From: Oxytricha trifallax
Taxonomy: Eukaryota > Ciliophora > Spirotrichea > Sporadotrichida > Oxytrichidae
DNA length: 64,000 bases
Direction of reading: 5' to 3'
NCBI GenBank assembly: GCA_000711775.1
Contig: ARYC01000259.1
Span: 124,001-188,000 of the forward strand
Below, one piece after another: positions 42,271-56,100 of this stretch. The notes beneath the pieces are model-generated. The model was given only the letters and a program-made list of their open reading frames with translations, had not been told where the DNA came from and made no database searches. The first letter of the stretch is position 1, and each line of letters begins with the position of its first letter. The translations under genes were made by a program, and so were the position numbers.

Positions 42271-45200
42271 TCATTGGAATTTACCTGCTAGCATCTTAAG
42301 ACTTACACCTGTGAGCACTCTGAAAAACACAGACAATCATAAAAGTATTTAATATTTTTCATGTTGACTTATATTTACAATCCTGCAAGAATTGCCAAGC
42401 ATTTTCCTATTCCCAACTCGTAAGATAGGTAAGTTACCAAGTTGATCTAATTTAAGTTATTTAAAAATTTTATACTTATTATTATTATATAAATCTCGTC
42501 AGTTGCATATTATCTGTCTCCGAACTCATTCCAGATTAAGGATTCTAAGCTGTATCTGATTGGAGAAATCCATTAAATCCATCCTATCCAGTCTGGGTAA
42601 GTTCCTGCGTTTGAGAAAAATCCACTGAAAAGCACCATTTAATCACCCCAAAATTAAAAATGTTTTAAGATAGTTTTATCAAAAATTTAATTTAATCAAA
42701 AGATTTTTTTCTAAATTTTTTACTTAAAAGCTTATGAGTTATACTTTGAATATAATTTCATCTTAACAAATAAAAATATTAATAATATTTATTATATAAA
42801 GACATTTCAATTTGAATAAGTAGAAGTTCTAAAATACTATTATCTATGAGATTTATTGGCATGTTTTATATATTATATTTAAATGATAATAACAGGTGCT
42901 ACTGCAAGAGCAGTTTCAGATTGACTGAATAATGATGAAATAAAGAACCCAAAGGAAGAAGAGCTAATGCAAAGCATGCACATGATCAAATAAAAGTACC
43001 AGAATTAAAAATCATTTAAATTATATACTTGTATACTAAATTGTCCAGCTGTTATACTAAGACCAACTCCAAAGTACACAATTATAGTCCAAGTCATTGG
43101 CTGAATAATCAAAGAAGGCAGATCGAGCACCATCTTTGCAGTGTAGTAAGGACCGACGTGGTACATTTTATTTGCCATTTCTCTCAAGAAAACTGGTCTC
43201 TCCTCTTGGAAAGCGAGCAAGTTGCCCTGCATATGTGTGAATAGAGTTAAAAATTAATACAATGTTAAAGTTGAAATTGTTGAGAAGAAGAGGAATCCTG
43301 CAAGACCCATTTGAGTAACGAATTCATATAAAATAAAGAAACATAAAACAAATTCATTGCCAGTTAGATCCCAAAAGATTGGCAAGCATAGTAACCCAAT
43401 AAAAATTGACATAAAGATTTTCACATTGAAAGCCTGTGGATCCTTTACCATTTAAATTTTTAAATAAATATTTGAGTAGCGCATCTTTTAATGAGCTCTT
43501 TAAGTTAAATTCCTGTAAACATTATTTCTTTTAACTTAGTTTAAAAAAGCTAATTATATCAAATAATAATTGGTTTAGAGTTTAGGAGCATATGTTAGTT
43601 TCAATTTATCTGCATCAAGTTAAGGCAATTAAAGTAATTAGGCTTCTTTTACAGATTAGCTTCTAATGTTTTAATCATACTGAAGTTTCAAGTATGAAAC
43701 TTTCTTTTCATCGCTTGGAGTCTTTGGATAGTTTACTGTTAGAACTCAAATAAATATTAATGTAAATGTACTCTCATGAAGAAATCAGCTGGATTAGCAA
43801 ACTTAGGACAAGGAATATTCACTTTTTCGAAATATTTTGTACTCTTAGCTGCATCTCCTTGATTAGTAAAACAAAAAAATACTAGATACATAATATAAAC
43901 CCTGAAAAGCTATAATTGAAAGATTGATTAGTTTGATTTGTTAGGTAAAAATAGGGTCTTATTTGAATTAAATGGAAAAATCAAACTTTATTAAAGAACT
44001 TGATGATTCATTCTCTCTCTACGTGCTTAAACATGTCTGATACGACTTTTTAAGATTATTAGTGCTAACGAGATTATCTTTTTACTACTTTTTAATTTAA
44101 TTACATAATTCTTAGCCAAATTTATTGATATTTTTATTGGATTGTCTGGGTAATTATAATGATAAAGATTGCTTCGCAGAATCATATCATATTCTGTCGT
44201 TAAAATGGGAATGAGAGAACTTTTATTTTTTTAGAGATGTGTTAAATTATCAGATTTAAATACAAAAATATGCCTAAAATGTAATCATTTAAACGTATAA
44301 TTAAGGGATCTAAGGTTTTTAAAATGTGACCATCACTCATTAGAATAAGTCTGTCAAAGCAAGCAAATGACTCTGAACCTGGCTAATGAATAGTTGCAAT
44401 CACTGTCTTACCCTTTCTAGCTTGTCTTTAGAGTAACTTTACAATTTAAAGGGCTTTGAATGAATCAAGTCCAGAAGTTGGTTCATCCAAAAGAATCAAA
44501 GAAGGGTCTGTGATCAACTCAACTCCAATGGCAACGCGTTTACGTTCACCACCAGAGAGTGTTTTAATCTTTGCACTTCCAATTATAATATCTGCTGAAT
44601 TTAAAAGACCAAGCTCTTTCAATAAGGTTTCAACTCTCTCGTCTTATTCAGGTATTGGGACATGGTTAAGCTTTAATCAAAACCCCAAAACCTCTTAATG
44701 AGTTTTATATGTGTTTTGATTGATGAGGGTAATGTTGGGGATTAGGGTTTCTTTTTGATTTGTTTCATTTTTGTTGTTAGATTCAATGTTATTTATTTTT
44801 TTCATGGTTGAGATATTTAATATTTTATTTTTACCATCACTACATCTACATAAATGCTATGAAGAAATTATTTCATTACGGAAATTTTAATGATAGTACA
44901 TTAATTGTTTGCTTTACTTTATTTAATTAGAATAGCTAATTTTATGAAAGCATCTTCTTTTAATTCTTAGGAACTCCATTTTTTTTAAATGTTTGGTACC
45001 AATTTAGAAAAAATTCAAATTGGTACTGGTACCAATTAGGTTTTGAACCATTTTGGAAATTTTATATTAAAACCTCATTATTTTAAAACTAGGTACTAAT
45101 TAAGTTTTAGTACTATTAAATTGGCACCAATTAAAATTTAACAAATTTAGTACCGGTACTAATTAAACTAAAACAAATTTAGTACTAATTTAATGGAATT

Positions 45201-46838
45201 TAATTGGTTAAAATGGAAATCTGTCTCTGAAATTTGATACAGTTTTTGCAAACTTTCTCCATTTCTCTTTACAGGGTTGACCTCCTATAAGATACCCATA
45301 TTTGATAGGGGTCCTAAAATTAATAGAAATTAGAAATACAAAATTTTAAGATTATATCCATTTATAATACTTCTGGATCTAAATCATTACATGATTGTTG
45401 ATATCAATCACCTTAAAATCACTCATTTTATACATATTTTTCATTTAAATTTTACTTATGTTACCTAACTTTTTTCTATTGGAAGAAAAAATGATAATAA
45501 AGAATGCAAGCTAAAATCAATGAAAGTGGTGAATTTATTTTGAAAATAACTTTTTGTGAAAACTTCAAAAATATTTGTGCATAAATGCCAATTTTTAAAA
45601 AGATGCAATCATCTAAATTCATAAAAACGATCAGGAAAAGTTATAACTTATGAAAAAAATGTAAAACAGATAAAAATGTCTCTCAAACTTATCTTTTTAT
45701 AATAAAAATGCTATAACATGTATATAAATATGAAAACATATAAGTTGAGTATTAAAATGATGATCATATTAAATTTTCAAAATTTCATAACTAGAGTAAA
45801 AATGATACTTCCTTGCTTAAATTAACCCTAATCCCCAACATTACCCTCATCAATCAAAACACATATAAAACTCATTAAGGGGTTTTGGGGTTTTGAATCT
45901 GGCTGCAAATCTTAAAGCTTATCTGGGCGTATAATATTAAAAGAGGATATCATCTTGCATCACATATCCTGCCACGTTACCAAATACGTTTTAGCTCATT
46001 GGTATAGTGTCATTAATCATCACTTTGCCTTCTAGGATTGTAAACTTACTTGAATTAATAATAAATAAATTAAAAATAATAAAGTGTTTACCTGCCCTCT
46101 TTGTTGCTCTATCACTGATAATATTTAGGAGAGATGTTTTACCAGCTCCTGAAGAACCCATAATATAGCATGTCTACCCTGGCATTTAATTGAACACATT
46201 TAATTTGATAATTATATTTATTAGTTTAAATATGTTATTGCGTAACCAGAGACTCCTTTTATGATTTGATGCTTAACTGTGCTAATACCTTAAGCTTTTG
46301 CGTCGTGTTTATTTAAAGTGACTGTCACCTCAAACTTTACATCCTCAAAGGTTACAATTTATACCTAAATTATTATTTATTTATTAATGTTATAGTTTGA
46401 CTGGATTTTTGCATATTTTGACTGCGGCTCTAGCTTACTCAAGTAAATCTACGTCAATGTCAACAATACTTGTGAACTGATAAAAATAATAAATATCATT
46501 TACTTTTGATGTTTGAATGGAACTTATTTTCCAGACTCTAAAATGAAACTATTAGGAAAAAACTGTTCTTACCTAAGTCATCATTCAATTTACTAACAGA
46601 ATCGTACTACTTCTTTCCCTGTCCATCAAATGTCTTAGGGGTTATGAATTTATTATATACTTATCAATCTAAAACAAATGAATAAATAAAAATAGTTCAC
46701 AAATAAAATGAATTGGCCCCTTGCAGAATCATAGCTCTGAAGTTTCATGCCATCTTCATTCATATTATTTAAGTTACCCCTCTTGTCAAAGTCTTCGTCT
46801 GAAGAACCAATCTTGACTTTCTTATTGTTAGTTGTCAT
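42271..46838 (-). CDS. ABCG half-transporter copy B (contains TBE-like element)
   Basis: ATG 46838 opens [20 protein letters not shown]. The order is that of a normal ABCG protein: [20 protein letters not shown], Walker [41 protein letters not shown], signature LSGGERKR, Walker [44 protein letters not shown], then membrane segments ([47 protein letters not shown]), and stop TGA 42273-42271. It is broken by a 53-bp IES (46187-46239), a canonical intron (about 46036-46096), the 1.2-kb element (44678-45895), a spacer of about 470 bp near 43870-44340, and several small breaks. All lie in the expected order, so the copy is interrupted but not scrambled. Confidence 0.88.
44678..45895. mobile_element. 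1.2-kb internally deleted TBE-like element
   Basis: Termini CAAAACCCCAAAACC.. form inverted repeats of about 75 bp, related to but clearly different from those of the 4.1-kb TBE (TGTTGGGGATTAGGG versus AGTTGGGGTCTTATTGGGG), so it is another subfamily. It is flanked by AAT (44675-44677 and 45896-45898), which fits the ANT target rule. No transposase, kinase or 22-kDa gene remains. About 350 bp in the middle (44950-45310) match the TBE internal GGTACC-rich region. Its removal with one AAT restores FAARLKLN in ABCG copy B exactly. Confidence 0.92.
46187..46239. other. 53-bp IES in ABCG copy B, AAT pointer
   Basis: Same site and same 3-bp pointer as the 57-bp IES of copy A, between GVSGYA and MPGQTC. 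The inner sequences are both AT-rich but largely diverged. Confidence 0.8.
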
Positions 46839-47519
46839 GTTACAATCGTATATTTGTTTACTTTAAATGTTTAATAGTATATGGATAAATATTACCAAAC
46901 AAAATTCAAATGTAATATATAATCAAATTAAAACCTGGTTTTAATTTGATTTTAAAACTTTTAAATTATACCATAATCTTTTTTATTTTTAAAATTGTGC
47001 AATATTAATAAGTCTATATATAGCAAAAATTTAATTACGTGGACTACATAATATATAGTGAAATTAATCGGTTATAAACAGTATTGATGTTAATAATTAC
47101 GTGTCTTTAAAAGTCAATCTTAATATATTTATAATTTTGTGTAAAACTCTTCCAATAATTTTTTAAATGTATTATCAAGTATTATATGACGTTTTAATGT
47201 AAAAAATAATTCTAATTAAGTTAAAGAAATACTTAAAGAATAATCACAATAATTAACAATACTATCTAATTTGAAAGTATTTGGTAAATTTAATATAAAT
47301 CAAATAATTCGATTTAATTAGTGAGTAATGTTTTCCTCTAATCATTATTAAAAGTAAGAATTAGCCTATTTATTTTATTAATAGCAAAGTTATACCTCAA
47401 TAATTTATTATATCATTAAAGAATATATTGCTTGAATATGGCTAAATAAAAGCAAGGTTTATCACTCTTAATTTTATATGAATTTCTTAAATGATATTAT
47501 ATTTTATGTAATAATAAAA
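46839..47519. other. AT-rich divergent intergenic region
   Basis: It separates the minus-strand ABCG array from the plus-strand gene at 47520. Both 5' ends face it, so it holds both promoters. No specific element is identified. Confidence 0.5.
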
Positions 47520-50500
47520 ATGGATATTAATTAAAATAACAAGGCTACAGATTTCTAGGAATAAAATCCAAATCTTCAAGAAATTGAAAACTTAATTGAG
47601 ATTTACTCTCTTTTATATTTATAAATTCTAAATTTTTATGATTCAGAACAATGGAATGTGCTTATTTGAATATGTATCAAGTACTAATAGCAAAGAAACC
47701 TCTAAGACTATATTGTTTGATCCAAAATAGTAACAAGAAAATATAAAAGTAAATCAAAACTTATTTAAATTTATGATAATGAAAGTAAATGAATTATTTA
47801 ATAATTCAATTTTATAGATTATAATTAAGATTTATTTAAACTCTGAATAAGTAACTGCAAATAATGATAATAAAGTGTTTAGTATTTATTATTAAAAAAT
47901 TACTAATTTATAATAAATATTTAAAGTGTTCTCCATCACAGATTAATAATAAATACATGACTAATAACCATAGAAAATTATAGAAAGTGATTCTTAAAAA
48001 AGATTAATTTACGAAAATAAGGCTACTAATAAGATATAATAAGCAAATCAACAAAAAGGGCATGAGTTAAGTTCAGATAAAAAGATTGATGAGATTAGTG
48101 AAACTCTTAATATGGGCGTATTCCCAATAAATTGAATAGAATATTATTTTTTATTAAAAAAATATCTCAGCTTTGATTTACACTTTCTCAATGTAGATTA
48201 ATTTTTAAATCTTAATAAAAAGGTTTATAGTTTTTAAATGGGGTTGATAATTTTGTTTTTTATGTTTTATGAGGGAAATTTTATTTTATATAAATTTTGG
48301 ATAAAAAAATGAAAGAGGTCTTTTAATATGAATTAAAAGCATCTAAAAATAAAATAAAAACAAATCTTGAATTAGCAACCTAGATCCTTCCTTGACATTC
48401 CAAATGAGACGTTTTAATAAAATTAAATGATTTTTAAATAAATCAGTTCATTTTATTTGTTTCTACATTTAATAATAAGACAAGTAGATTAGATAATTGC
48501 GACTAATCATAAGCTTAAACAATAAACTACCATCATGATGACTTCCCATTATTAATTTTTATAATATAAATTAAGCAACTAGACAATCACTAAAACTGAG
48601 ACAACATTTCGAAACAATCTTAATTCTAGCATGCCCTAAAACCAACCAATCTTTATGGATTAACTAACAATCCAATCAAATGACAGAGCTTTATACAATA
48701 TTTTAATTTAATTAACTCAATTTTTAGCTTAAACATATTCAAGACCAGAAATATCCACAATTACCACATAGTATAACAATGTTGCTCAAAATAGCTTAAA
48801 CACTTAGATGCATATGAGGTAGATTGCTCAATAGTAAATTACTATTCCAAAATTACAAATAATTTAAGAATTTATATTAAACTAAATTAAGCTAATAATT
48901 TATAAAGGATATTAAATCTATTTATATTATTACATAGATGATATATGAAAGCAAATATAAATTAAAAAACTTAATCTAATTTAAATATTGTTTTCTCTTT
49001 AGCTAAAGTAATAAATTAAATTATTTGAATTATATAGTATAGATTAAATGTGTATTTATATTGATAATTAGGATTTTTTATTATTTTATCTTGCTTTAAA
49101 AAGCTTTCAATAATAATAGACCGTAGACCCATAACAATCATATCAGATAAACTTTTAAGACTCTTGATGTTTTTCATGACAGTTTAAATCATGATGATAA
49201 TAGTTATCGTAATTATTCTAATCAATCTAAGAGTGATTTTTATTCATAATTAAAGGTATTATTAATACAATTTATGCTAAAGTATTATTTATAATTTTGA
49301 TGCTATTACTGTGAATGGGTAAAGAGTTTAGCATTAAATTTATTAGCATTAAGATGATATAATTGCAAAATTAGATAGTGACACTGTTTCCAATGCTAAA
49401 TAGGAGAGCAACTCCGAAAAAAGGTCTTAAAAGAACTCTAAACTCAGATATCAAAATCATCAACTTATAATTTTTATTTATTATAACTCTTAACAAATAA
49501 ATTAAGTTATTTTTATTTGCAATTTTTAAATCAAGATGAGACTGATGCTTAAGAGTAAGATTAAATACTACTAGATGATTTACAAGTTTAAGAGTAGAGT
49601 ATAGAAGAGTAAGAAATTTAAAATAACAATATTTACTAAATGAATTCTACAAGCTCAAACTTCTTCAACCATAATTAAACCCCTGGCATAATTAAATAAT
49701 AAATAAGGAATATTTTGTTTAATTAATAAAATTAATTTTAATAAAGCAGTTAGTACTATAGAAATAGGCAAATATAAAATATTAGGATGAATGCAGCCAA
49801 ATAAGGCCTGATAATAAATTAATCAAATAGAAGTTATAAAATTCATTTAATAATTTCTTTTTAATTAATTCATTTTTTTCAATGTGATTTAATTTTTTAC
49901 AATTAATCAACGCTCCCGTAAAGAATGCAACCTAGAAAAGTGCAAACTCAAGAAAAGCAATCCAGAAACAAAATTATTAACAATTCACATACACTTGATG
50001 AATAAAATTAATTTCTATCAAATTAGTAAAGAAATGATAGAATGGAGTATTTCAGCTAATAATCGCAGAATAATAGAGTATCTAGTTCAAATTAGAGTAA
50101 TTAAATGAATAATTTGATGAGAGTTCAGTCGTAATAGTCTAGGACTGTGTATACTGATGGAGGGTAAAATACAAACATATTATGTTTATCTATCAAAATA
50201 TTGACATAAAAATTAAAAGTTTCTTTATAAAGGTTTATCTAAATTAAAACAGATATGGCTAATCAACTATGGCATCTCAAATCAATCATAGAAATATAAT
50301 GACTAGTGAAATGACAACTAAACAAAGAATAAAGAAACTATAAATCAATATTTATTTTTTGACATTTTTTGTCCTTTATTTGTAATTGAAAAGAGAAAGA
50401 GCAGTATATTAAGCTAATATGAGCTCAATAGAACCACATAAGCGAACACATCAGAATAGAGATCATAGTCACTTTATAACAAATAAAACAAAAACCTCTT

Positions 50501-53039
50501 AATGAGTAACATAAACCAAAACCCAGACTCATAAATTTCAAGGTAGTATGAAATGAATAATTAGCTATATTAAACCTACAAAAATCAGCAAATTCATCAA
50601 GTTAAGCAATTCAAAATTGCAGATTATTACTCTAATAATTAGGGTGATAATTCAGTGAGAGGGTAATCATTCAAATAAATGATGTTAAAAACTTTGATGA
50701 ACAGAAAGAAGTCTGTTTAAAAACCTAGTAATAGTAATAGTATCTAAGAAAAGGGTTTGAAGTAGTATTAAGGGTCACCTTATATGGAGGAAAGAGTGTA
50801 AGTTGATAAAAATCCTTCAATATAAATGGTAGGACTATAGCAAGTTAATATAGAGGAAGAAGCGGTTAACTAGATATTGAATCAAAGCGACATCAACAAT
50901 ATAAGTTATATTTCAAATCAAAATGCCCAAAAATAAGGAATTCTTGATGTTGAAAAGTTTTATGAGTTAATATCTCATAGATAAGCCCAAGAAACTTAAA
51001 GAATCGATAGGTAAGAAGAAAATGTTAGCGTTTTAATTAAATCAAATGAAAAAGAGAGTATATAACAAAACTAACCTTAGGCTAATTTAACTAAGAAATA
51101 AAAATGGCAATTGGTCAAAAGTTATATAGAAAAGAATCCTCAAATTCTATTAGAAGAGTAGGCACAAGATCATAATTTCGAGTAGCAAGCTTTAAAAAAT
51201 CATTAGTAATAACAAAACATTTAAAATTTTAATGATTCCCTTTTCGATGATTAATCTCAGTTGTCTGGGTATGATTAAAGTTTCCGCAGTTAATCACTTT
51301 TGAAAAGTAAACTGCAAAGAAATCTTGATTTGTCAAAGCAAATAATTAGTGAATCAATTATTGAAGAAAATAATGCAACTATGGATGAAACAATTACCTC
51401 TTCTCATTTGCTTTCAAAAACTGGTAATACTGGCTACTCAAGATCTGTGCAAGCGCACTACTCAAAAATCTAGGGTGATTATAGCTAGAAGTAGTAATAT
51501 GTGAGTCTTAAGAAAGAATTTTAAAGGAGATCAGGTGATCGTCCTTTCTCAATTAATAAAAGAAGAGAAAGATCTGGACTTCTTAAGAAACCTCGAAATT
51601 CACAACTTGCAAATATCTCAGAGTTTTAAAATAAGACACAAGATCTTAAGCAATTCAACATTAGGCCTTAGTCTAAATCTTCAATTAGATACTTAGATTC
51701 ATAGAACTTTATCTCTATTGCTCCTTAGTCCACTATGAATATTAATTAAACTCATGACTTGAATCAAGAGAATTTATAGATAAGGCAATCATTCAGCTAA
51801 AACAATTCCCTGCCAAGATTTATAAATTAAAACAATGCCCAAAATGATTAGATTTAGAATCACTCTTTTAATAGACTTTAGAAGGATGGAAAATAGAACT
51901 AAATCAGCGGTGGAGTTAAAATATAATCATGTATTATTTAATTTTTTAGATAATTTCATTTGTAAAGTTTATAAACTTAAAGCAAAGATTAGTAAAGCCT
52001 AAAATTGATTCTATTAGTCAAATAAATCGCGCAGTAGATTAAAATTATTCTGGTTTCCATTAACCTAAAAGATCTTAAGATATGGATAATTTAACAACTT
52101 AAAGAAGTAAGTCTACAGTTTAGCAAAAAAAGAAATATGACAAGCAACTCTAGAACCATATTGATTATTATTTATTTTGTATTTCTTTAAAAGATTGGAG
52201 CAAGTCTATGCTTAGGAAGTTCATTGATTTTCCAGAACAACAAGAACAGTAATTGTAAGAAACTCACTCATTCTTTAACTGATATTTATTGAATATTTTT
52301 TAGTGTTGTAGATGCTACTGTCTACTCTAATGAAGACATAGATTACATGATAAATATGATAAGACTAAACGAGAAGGCATTTGAAAAATCAAACACTTTA
52401 AGTTAAATTCTCAATAAAACTATAAATACCATTACAAGACAATGCAATGATCTTGATTTGGACAAAGTCGCCATTAAGATATACTATCACTATGCTGACG
52501 TAAGAATTTATTAAATTTAATATTATATTTTTCTTATAGAGAGACTCCAAGACTTTGTTGAAACTTTTATTACGATGCAAGGAGTTTTTTGTCATCAGAG
52601 TGAGAATTGTAAAGATACTAAAGTTAATACATGATAGAGAGATATTAATAGGCACTATAAAGAGTATGATTATGGAGTTTAGTCAATCAGATGAGAAAGA
52701 ACTATCTCTAAGAAACTCAGACAAATCTATCTAGCTTAGATAACTCAATTACAACATTAACAATAATCAATACAAATAATCACATTTGAATACAAAAATT
52801 ATTGCCTTATAACTAAATAAATTATAAATTAATGATTAACGTACTTTCAGAAGAATTAGTTAAGTTAATACTGAGCTTTTTGTGCGATTACAATAAATAC
52901 TTTGGAAAAGTCTTCCAGTATGATGGAACTGTAAGTAATATGGATATTTTACTAAATTATTTTATAGAATTATTTGGAAGTTGCCAAGAGAGAAGCCAAA
53001 GAAATAGCAGAAGTATTACTACTTATTAGAGGAGAATGA
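47520..53039 (+). CDS. Large Gln/Asn-rich protein, multi-MDS gene
   Basis: ATG 47520 opens MDINQNNKATDFQEQNPNLQ. A 40-bp IES (47600-47639, GATT pointer) joins it to IQNNGMCLFEYVSS. Many short exons or MDSs follow, with Gln/Asn/Ser-rich frames at 47.9-48.1, 49.1-49.26, 49.35-49.45, 49.53-49.7 and 49.92-50.16 kb. One long block (50.42-51.95 kb) is open throughout and includes VEKFYELISHRQAQETQRID and basic Ser/Arg segments. The C-terminal part is more folded: ISLKDWSKSMLRKFIDFPEQ, EDIDYMINMIRLNEKAF, a canonical intron (about 52500-52540), LLLRCKEFFVIRVRIVKIL, and after an intron (about 52932-52968) NYLEVAKREAKEIAEVLL, TGA 53037-53039. I do not recognise the family. The segmentation between 48.1 and 50.4 kb is approximate. 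Confidence 0.65.
47600..47639. other. 40-bp IES with GATT pointer
   Basis: GATT at 47600-47603 and 47640-47643. Removal joins EIENLIE to IQNNGMC in frame at the start of the Gln/Asn-rich gene. Confidence 0.6.
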
Positions 53040-53161
53040 AAAAATATATATTTTTAATTTCAGAATAATTTCATGATATCTAGTACTAGTATGATACATA
53101 TATTTATAAATATAAGTTTTTGTTACTTTAATATACAATAAAGATATAATAATATCTTAAG

Positions 53162-56100
53162 ATGGAAGAAATTAAAAATGCTCTGAATGCTTTGAAAAAA
53201 CAAGAGAGAATAACTCGCATTCTAGCTTAATCTTTATTAAAAACCATGCAATCTTAGAATAAATTGAAGTTCATGTCTGTGCTCTTTCAAATCATACTGA
53301 ACACAAATTCAGTAACAAACATCGAAGAGCAATCACTTCGAGAAGTTTCCGCAAAACTAATGCTAAGAAATCTAGATTAATCCTATATAGAGAGTAGAGA
53401 AATTTAAGAATTTGTGCAAAACTAATTAATGCTGAGTTTTGCAGAGTATCTATAAAATTCAAACAAAGAGTCTAATGAATAGCTGCAAGAATTAATAATC
53501 AAATTGATGGGAAAGATAGTTAAGGAATATAAAAGTGATTATAAACAAATCATAGACACCGAAGAAATTGAACATAAGTGCAATTAAAAACAGATAAAGT
53601 TTATAATTGAATTGATAAGCAATGGAGTCATTTAAGTTGTATAGAAAATTTGTAATTCATTAATTATATAAAAAGTATAATTAGTTGAAGATGAGTACAT
53701 TTAATTTAAGAACATAATGAAATATACTAAGTCCATCGAGGTATTCGATCTTTTTATAGAAATTTCTAAAGTTGACGATGATGATTTAAGTCTGTAAGAC
53801 CTCTTTGAGATTTTATTAAACACATAGTAATTAAATGAATAAAACATTGAGAAATATCTAATAATTTCCGATATTGAACCTTCATTATACCTGGAGTAGT
53901 TTGATAAGACTTTTAGTATTCTTTTCACAGAAAATAGTAACTAGTAATTTCAAGAATGTGAGTAAAAACTCAGACTTATCTTTAATGTTTTAAAGGTTTT
54001 GAAATAATAACTTACAGAAAACTAAGTATAGGCTTTGCTGAATTCTGTAAAGCATCTTTTGAGATAACATTTGAGTACCTCTGAAAAGCATTAAAATCTT
54101 ATATCTGACGAGTCTTTGCAACTATTAGTTGAATTTATTCAAGCAATTGATAAAAACAGGGAGGACAACAGATATTGTTTGCATCCCTTAATCTAAATTG
54201 TATAAAGTTAAATCATTAATGATTAGGATGAGATAGCAAGATAGTCAGGCATACTTATGCTCATGATTTTATCTAAATATCTGGATTCTTCTTAGATATC
54301 TGAGATCTATCCGCTTATTATGTGCACGGTGTGAAACTAGTCGAGTACATATAGAGGTAACTCCCCTCGGAAAGAGGAAACTAGATCGCCAAAAGTCAAA
54401 GTATGCATATCTGATTATATAAAAACTGGCTGGCTTAAGCCCCAGCATTAATTCCGTACAGCATTAAATAATAATAAAAATAATCCGCTTATTATGATGA
54501 CTATACAGATTTCTCAATTCTTTCAATCTGATTTGATTAATATCTCAGTTTTGAAAGTACTCAAGTATGTCATGAAAATTTGTGACAGTCACTTATTTGA
54601 AATATTTGGATTGGACCTTATGAATTTTTTCTTGAAATTCTTTCAATCAAGCTAAAATGAACAAATTCTGAAAGAGACCTTTGATTGTTTAGTTTTAGTA
54701 GTAGGCGAATTCGACTAAGATCAAATCATAAACAGTTAAGATCATTAATAAATCATCAATAGTATATTGCTAAGAATTATTGATATTCATAAAAATAATG
54801 AAGCAAACTTGGAGCAAATTGAAGCATTTATTGTAAAAACAAAGATCTTTGTTAGTGTTTGCAAAAATAAAGAAATAGTCAATACTATATTAGAAGTAAT
54901 TTTAAGCTAAAATTCACCTTAGACAAGTCTACTCTTTGCAAGCATTGTTCTAAATCATAGTCATGTAGATTTGAAAATAATAGAGTAATTTAATAACTAT
55001 GTAAAAACTTAAGGATATATATTCATTAATTTATGTGATGCTTTAGTTTACTAAATCTTATTTCCTATAACTTGCTTATAAAAAAATGTAAATCTCTAAG
55101 AGATTCTTAAGGCTTTTTAAATGCTTCTCCAGAATAAAGTTTTTGGAAATATAATTTAACCTTAGAAGATTTTAAACCTAGGAATTAAACTTTTATAAGA
55201 TTAAATTGCAATCTTAAGCTCAATAAACTTCAAATTTGATGTAGACTAATAAAGTGAAGTTAGGTTCAATAAATCATATGCAATCATGAGACAATCTCTA
55301 AAACTAATTAGTCATATATTAGTGAATGATAATGCAAATATTTAGATAGAAGCAATTCTTATTAAAAATCTTAAGCAAATAGTAAAAATTATCGGTTCGA
55401 GTGAAGAATAATAAACTCTATTTTAATATAGAGCAAGTATTTTAAATACAGTAAATATATTGATCGAAATTAAAAAATAAATTTTTAATAAAAACTTAAG
55501 TAATTTTAAAAGATTTAAACTCTTTCAAATTTTAATATTTTAAGAAATTCTATAGTAATAAACGATTGTTTTAATTTCTTATTTGAGAAGAATTTATGTT
55601 AGATTCATCATTTTTCGCTTTTCAAAAATATTTCCCAAAACTATTTAAGAGGTTTATGTAAAGTCTTATTTACTATTATCAAATATATTTAAGGGAGTCT
55701 TTGAATTCAAAGATTAAAGTGAAAAACGTGATTTTTAAATGTAGATCATGAGATTTGGCTCTATCTTATAGTAATTTATAATTTCTATATTAATAATTTC
55801 CAAATATAATTTGATAATCTTAACTTATAAAAATAAAACTAAAGAACAAATTAGAAATTCAAAGCAAATTTGTTTTTCTTTATAATTGTGTTTATTAATA
55901 TATTCTTAAACTTCTTAGCTTTTGAATTTATTTTTATAATGATAGTAATTTTTGCTGACTTTAAAAAAAGATTTAATTCACAAATATTAACATTATTAGG
56001 ATTTGCGTTTCTCAATAATATTTTTTTTGGTGATACTTTCATACCCTAAGATTTTATTTCTTAAATTGCTTAACCTCTAAAGACTTGCTTTAAAGTAAGA

